Position numbers and translations under genes: made by a program. DNA of 64,000 nucleotides, taken from positions 18,899,079 through 18,963,078 of the forward strand of contig OY759215.1 in NCBI GenBank assembly GCA_963662175.1, read 5' to 3'. The notes beneath the pieces are model-generated. The model was given only the letters and a program-made list of their open reading frames with translations, was not told where the DNA came from and did no database searches. Origin of the DNA: Aradus depressus (Eukaryota > Arthropoda > Insecta > Hemiptera > Aradidae). Shown here piece after piece: positions 63,281 through 64,000 of this stretch (its first letter is position 1; each line of letters starts with the position of its first letter).

Positions 63281-64000
63281 GTTCTGAAATGTATGAAGTT
63301 TGATGCTAGTAAAAGCGGATTTGGATGTCTTCATCTCCCCTCCACCGGACACATAAGTACATCTTATGTTGCCAAATTCACATCTACGTAACGTACGGGG
63401 TTACCAGATCAGTCCAGTGAAAAATCAGTACACCTCCATTTGAACCCCCCCCCCCCCCCCCCCCCTCCTAAAATTGATTGCTGAAAAGTCACGTTCTATC
63501 AACGTCATCAACGTATTCTTTGAAAACAAAAATCAAATCACTCGGATATTTCTGGAAATCTTTGGAATAAGTAGAGTAACGAATTATCATTTTCCATCAT
63601 AACCTCACAAATGTCTCAAATACAAATTTACAAATTGTTATTTGTACACTTACCGATAACTTGCGAACGTCGACGAATTCCAAAAGTTCGAGAAATGCAG
63701 CGTTGAATATTATTATATGTACATACTTTTTCGTTCGACAAGTATGTAAATGAAACGAAAACACGATTGAGTTAAAATAACTCAAATATGAAAAACATTG
63801 TTTAGAATGGCTATGAACAGCTGTGAATTAGTGCGGTTAGAGCTGTTACCAGTATCGATAATCGATCGTATGTCGCTCGCGAACGCACTAAAAAACGATA
63901 TATTTTGTCTCTTTTCACCAGATATGTATAGTAATAGTAGAACAAAGGAAAAAAATCGTTCGGTGGATGTATTATGTACTGTGTGTGTGTAAAATAAAGA
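63281..64000. other. Window end, no gene
   Basis: A 21-base C run (63445-63465). Frames at 63597-63785 and 63798-63992 are short and have no recognisable domain. The last bases include a gtgtgtgtgt patch and an aataaa word at 63993-63998, which alone is not evidence of a gene. Confidence 0.45.
63445..63465. repeat. Poly-C tract, 21 bases
   Basis: Uninterrupted C run, one of five in the window of 18 bases or more. Confidence 0.9.

Overview
This is eukaryotic nuclear DNA: AT-rich, gene-poor and packed with transposable elements (TEs). The TE mix points to an insect. There are tRNA-headed SINEs whose 3' ends carry (CCTAA)n, which is the insect telomere unit, together with Jockey/R1/I-type LINEs, Ty3/gypsy, hAT, pogo-like and Transib elements. 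A hemipteran such as a planthopper is my guess from the general look of the repeats; that is weak inference. I found no intact host gene. The only candidate host exon is weak (14242-14450). LAYOUT. 1-10 kb: SINE copies (one full-length at 6390-6736 with an 18-bp target duplication), a TE-derived repeat called family C here, and two dispersed families called A and B. 10.9-12.3 kb: a family A copy split by a 5'-truncated LINE (11381-12049) with a 13-bp target duplication. 14.9-21.5 kb: B copies, inverted-repeat elements, an exact 42-bp palindrome and a cluster of CCGCGTGG motifs. 21.5-26 kb: a broken Jockey reverse transcriptase, an RNase H LINE fragment and a decayed gypsy remnant. 28.66-31.28 kb: a 163-bp satellite in which most units look like exon plus intron on the minus strand and four units form a higher-order repeat. 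31.28-32.4 kb: a second satellite of about 170 bp that reverses orientation partway. 32692-38692: a Ty3/gypsy element on the minus strand with nearly identical LTRs, a 4-bp target duplication, a primer site, a polypurine tract and an integrase, but no protease or reverse transcriptase. 39-54 kb: LINE tails, SINEs, inverted-repeat elements and long fold-backs. 54770-56203: a deleted Transib element inserted in family C. 57-63 kb: more SINEs, a deleted hAT nested in a SINE, and family A ends. HOW THE PARTS RELATE. Nearly everything is nested TE insertion, so order of arrival can be read off: LINE into A, pogo-like into A, hAT into SINE, Transib into C. The strongest biology is the Transib copy. 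Its two ends read as heptamer, 23-bp spacer and nonamer, like V(D)J recombination signals; its 5-bp target duplication is confirmed by an unoccupied paralogous site about 52 kb away; and it keeps a fragment resembling the RAG1-like transposase C-terminus. The most novel-looking structure is the 163-bp satellite with recurrent splice-site-like signals. Repeat family letters (A, B, C, D, F) are mine and are defined in the entries.
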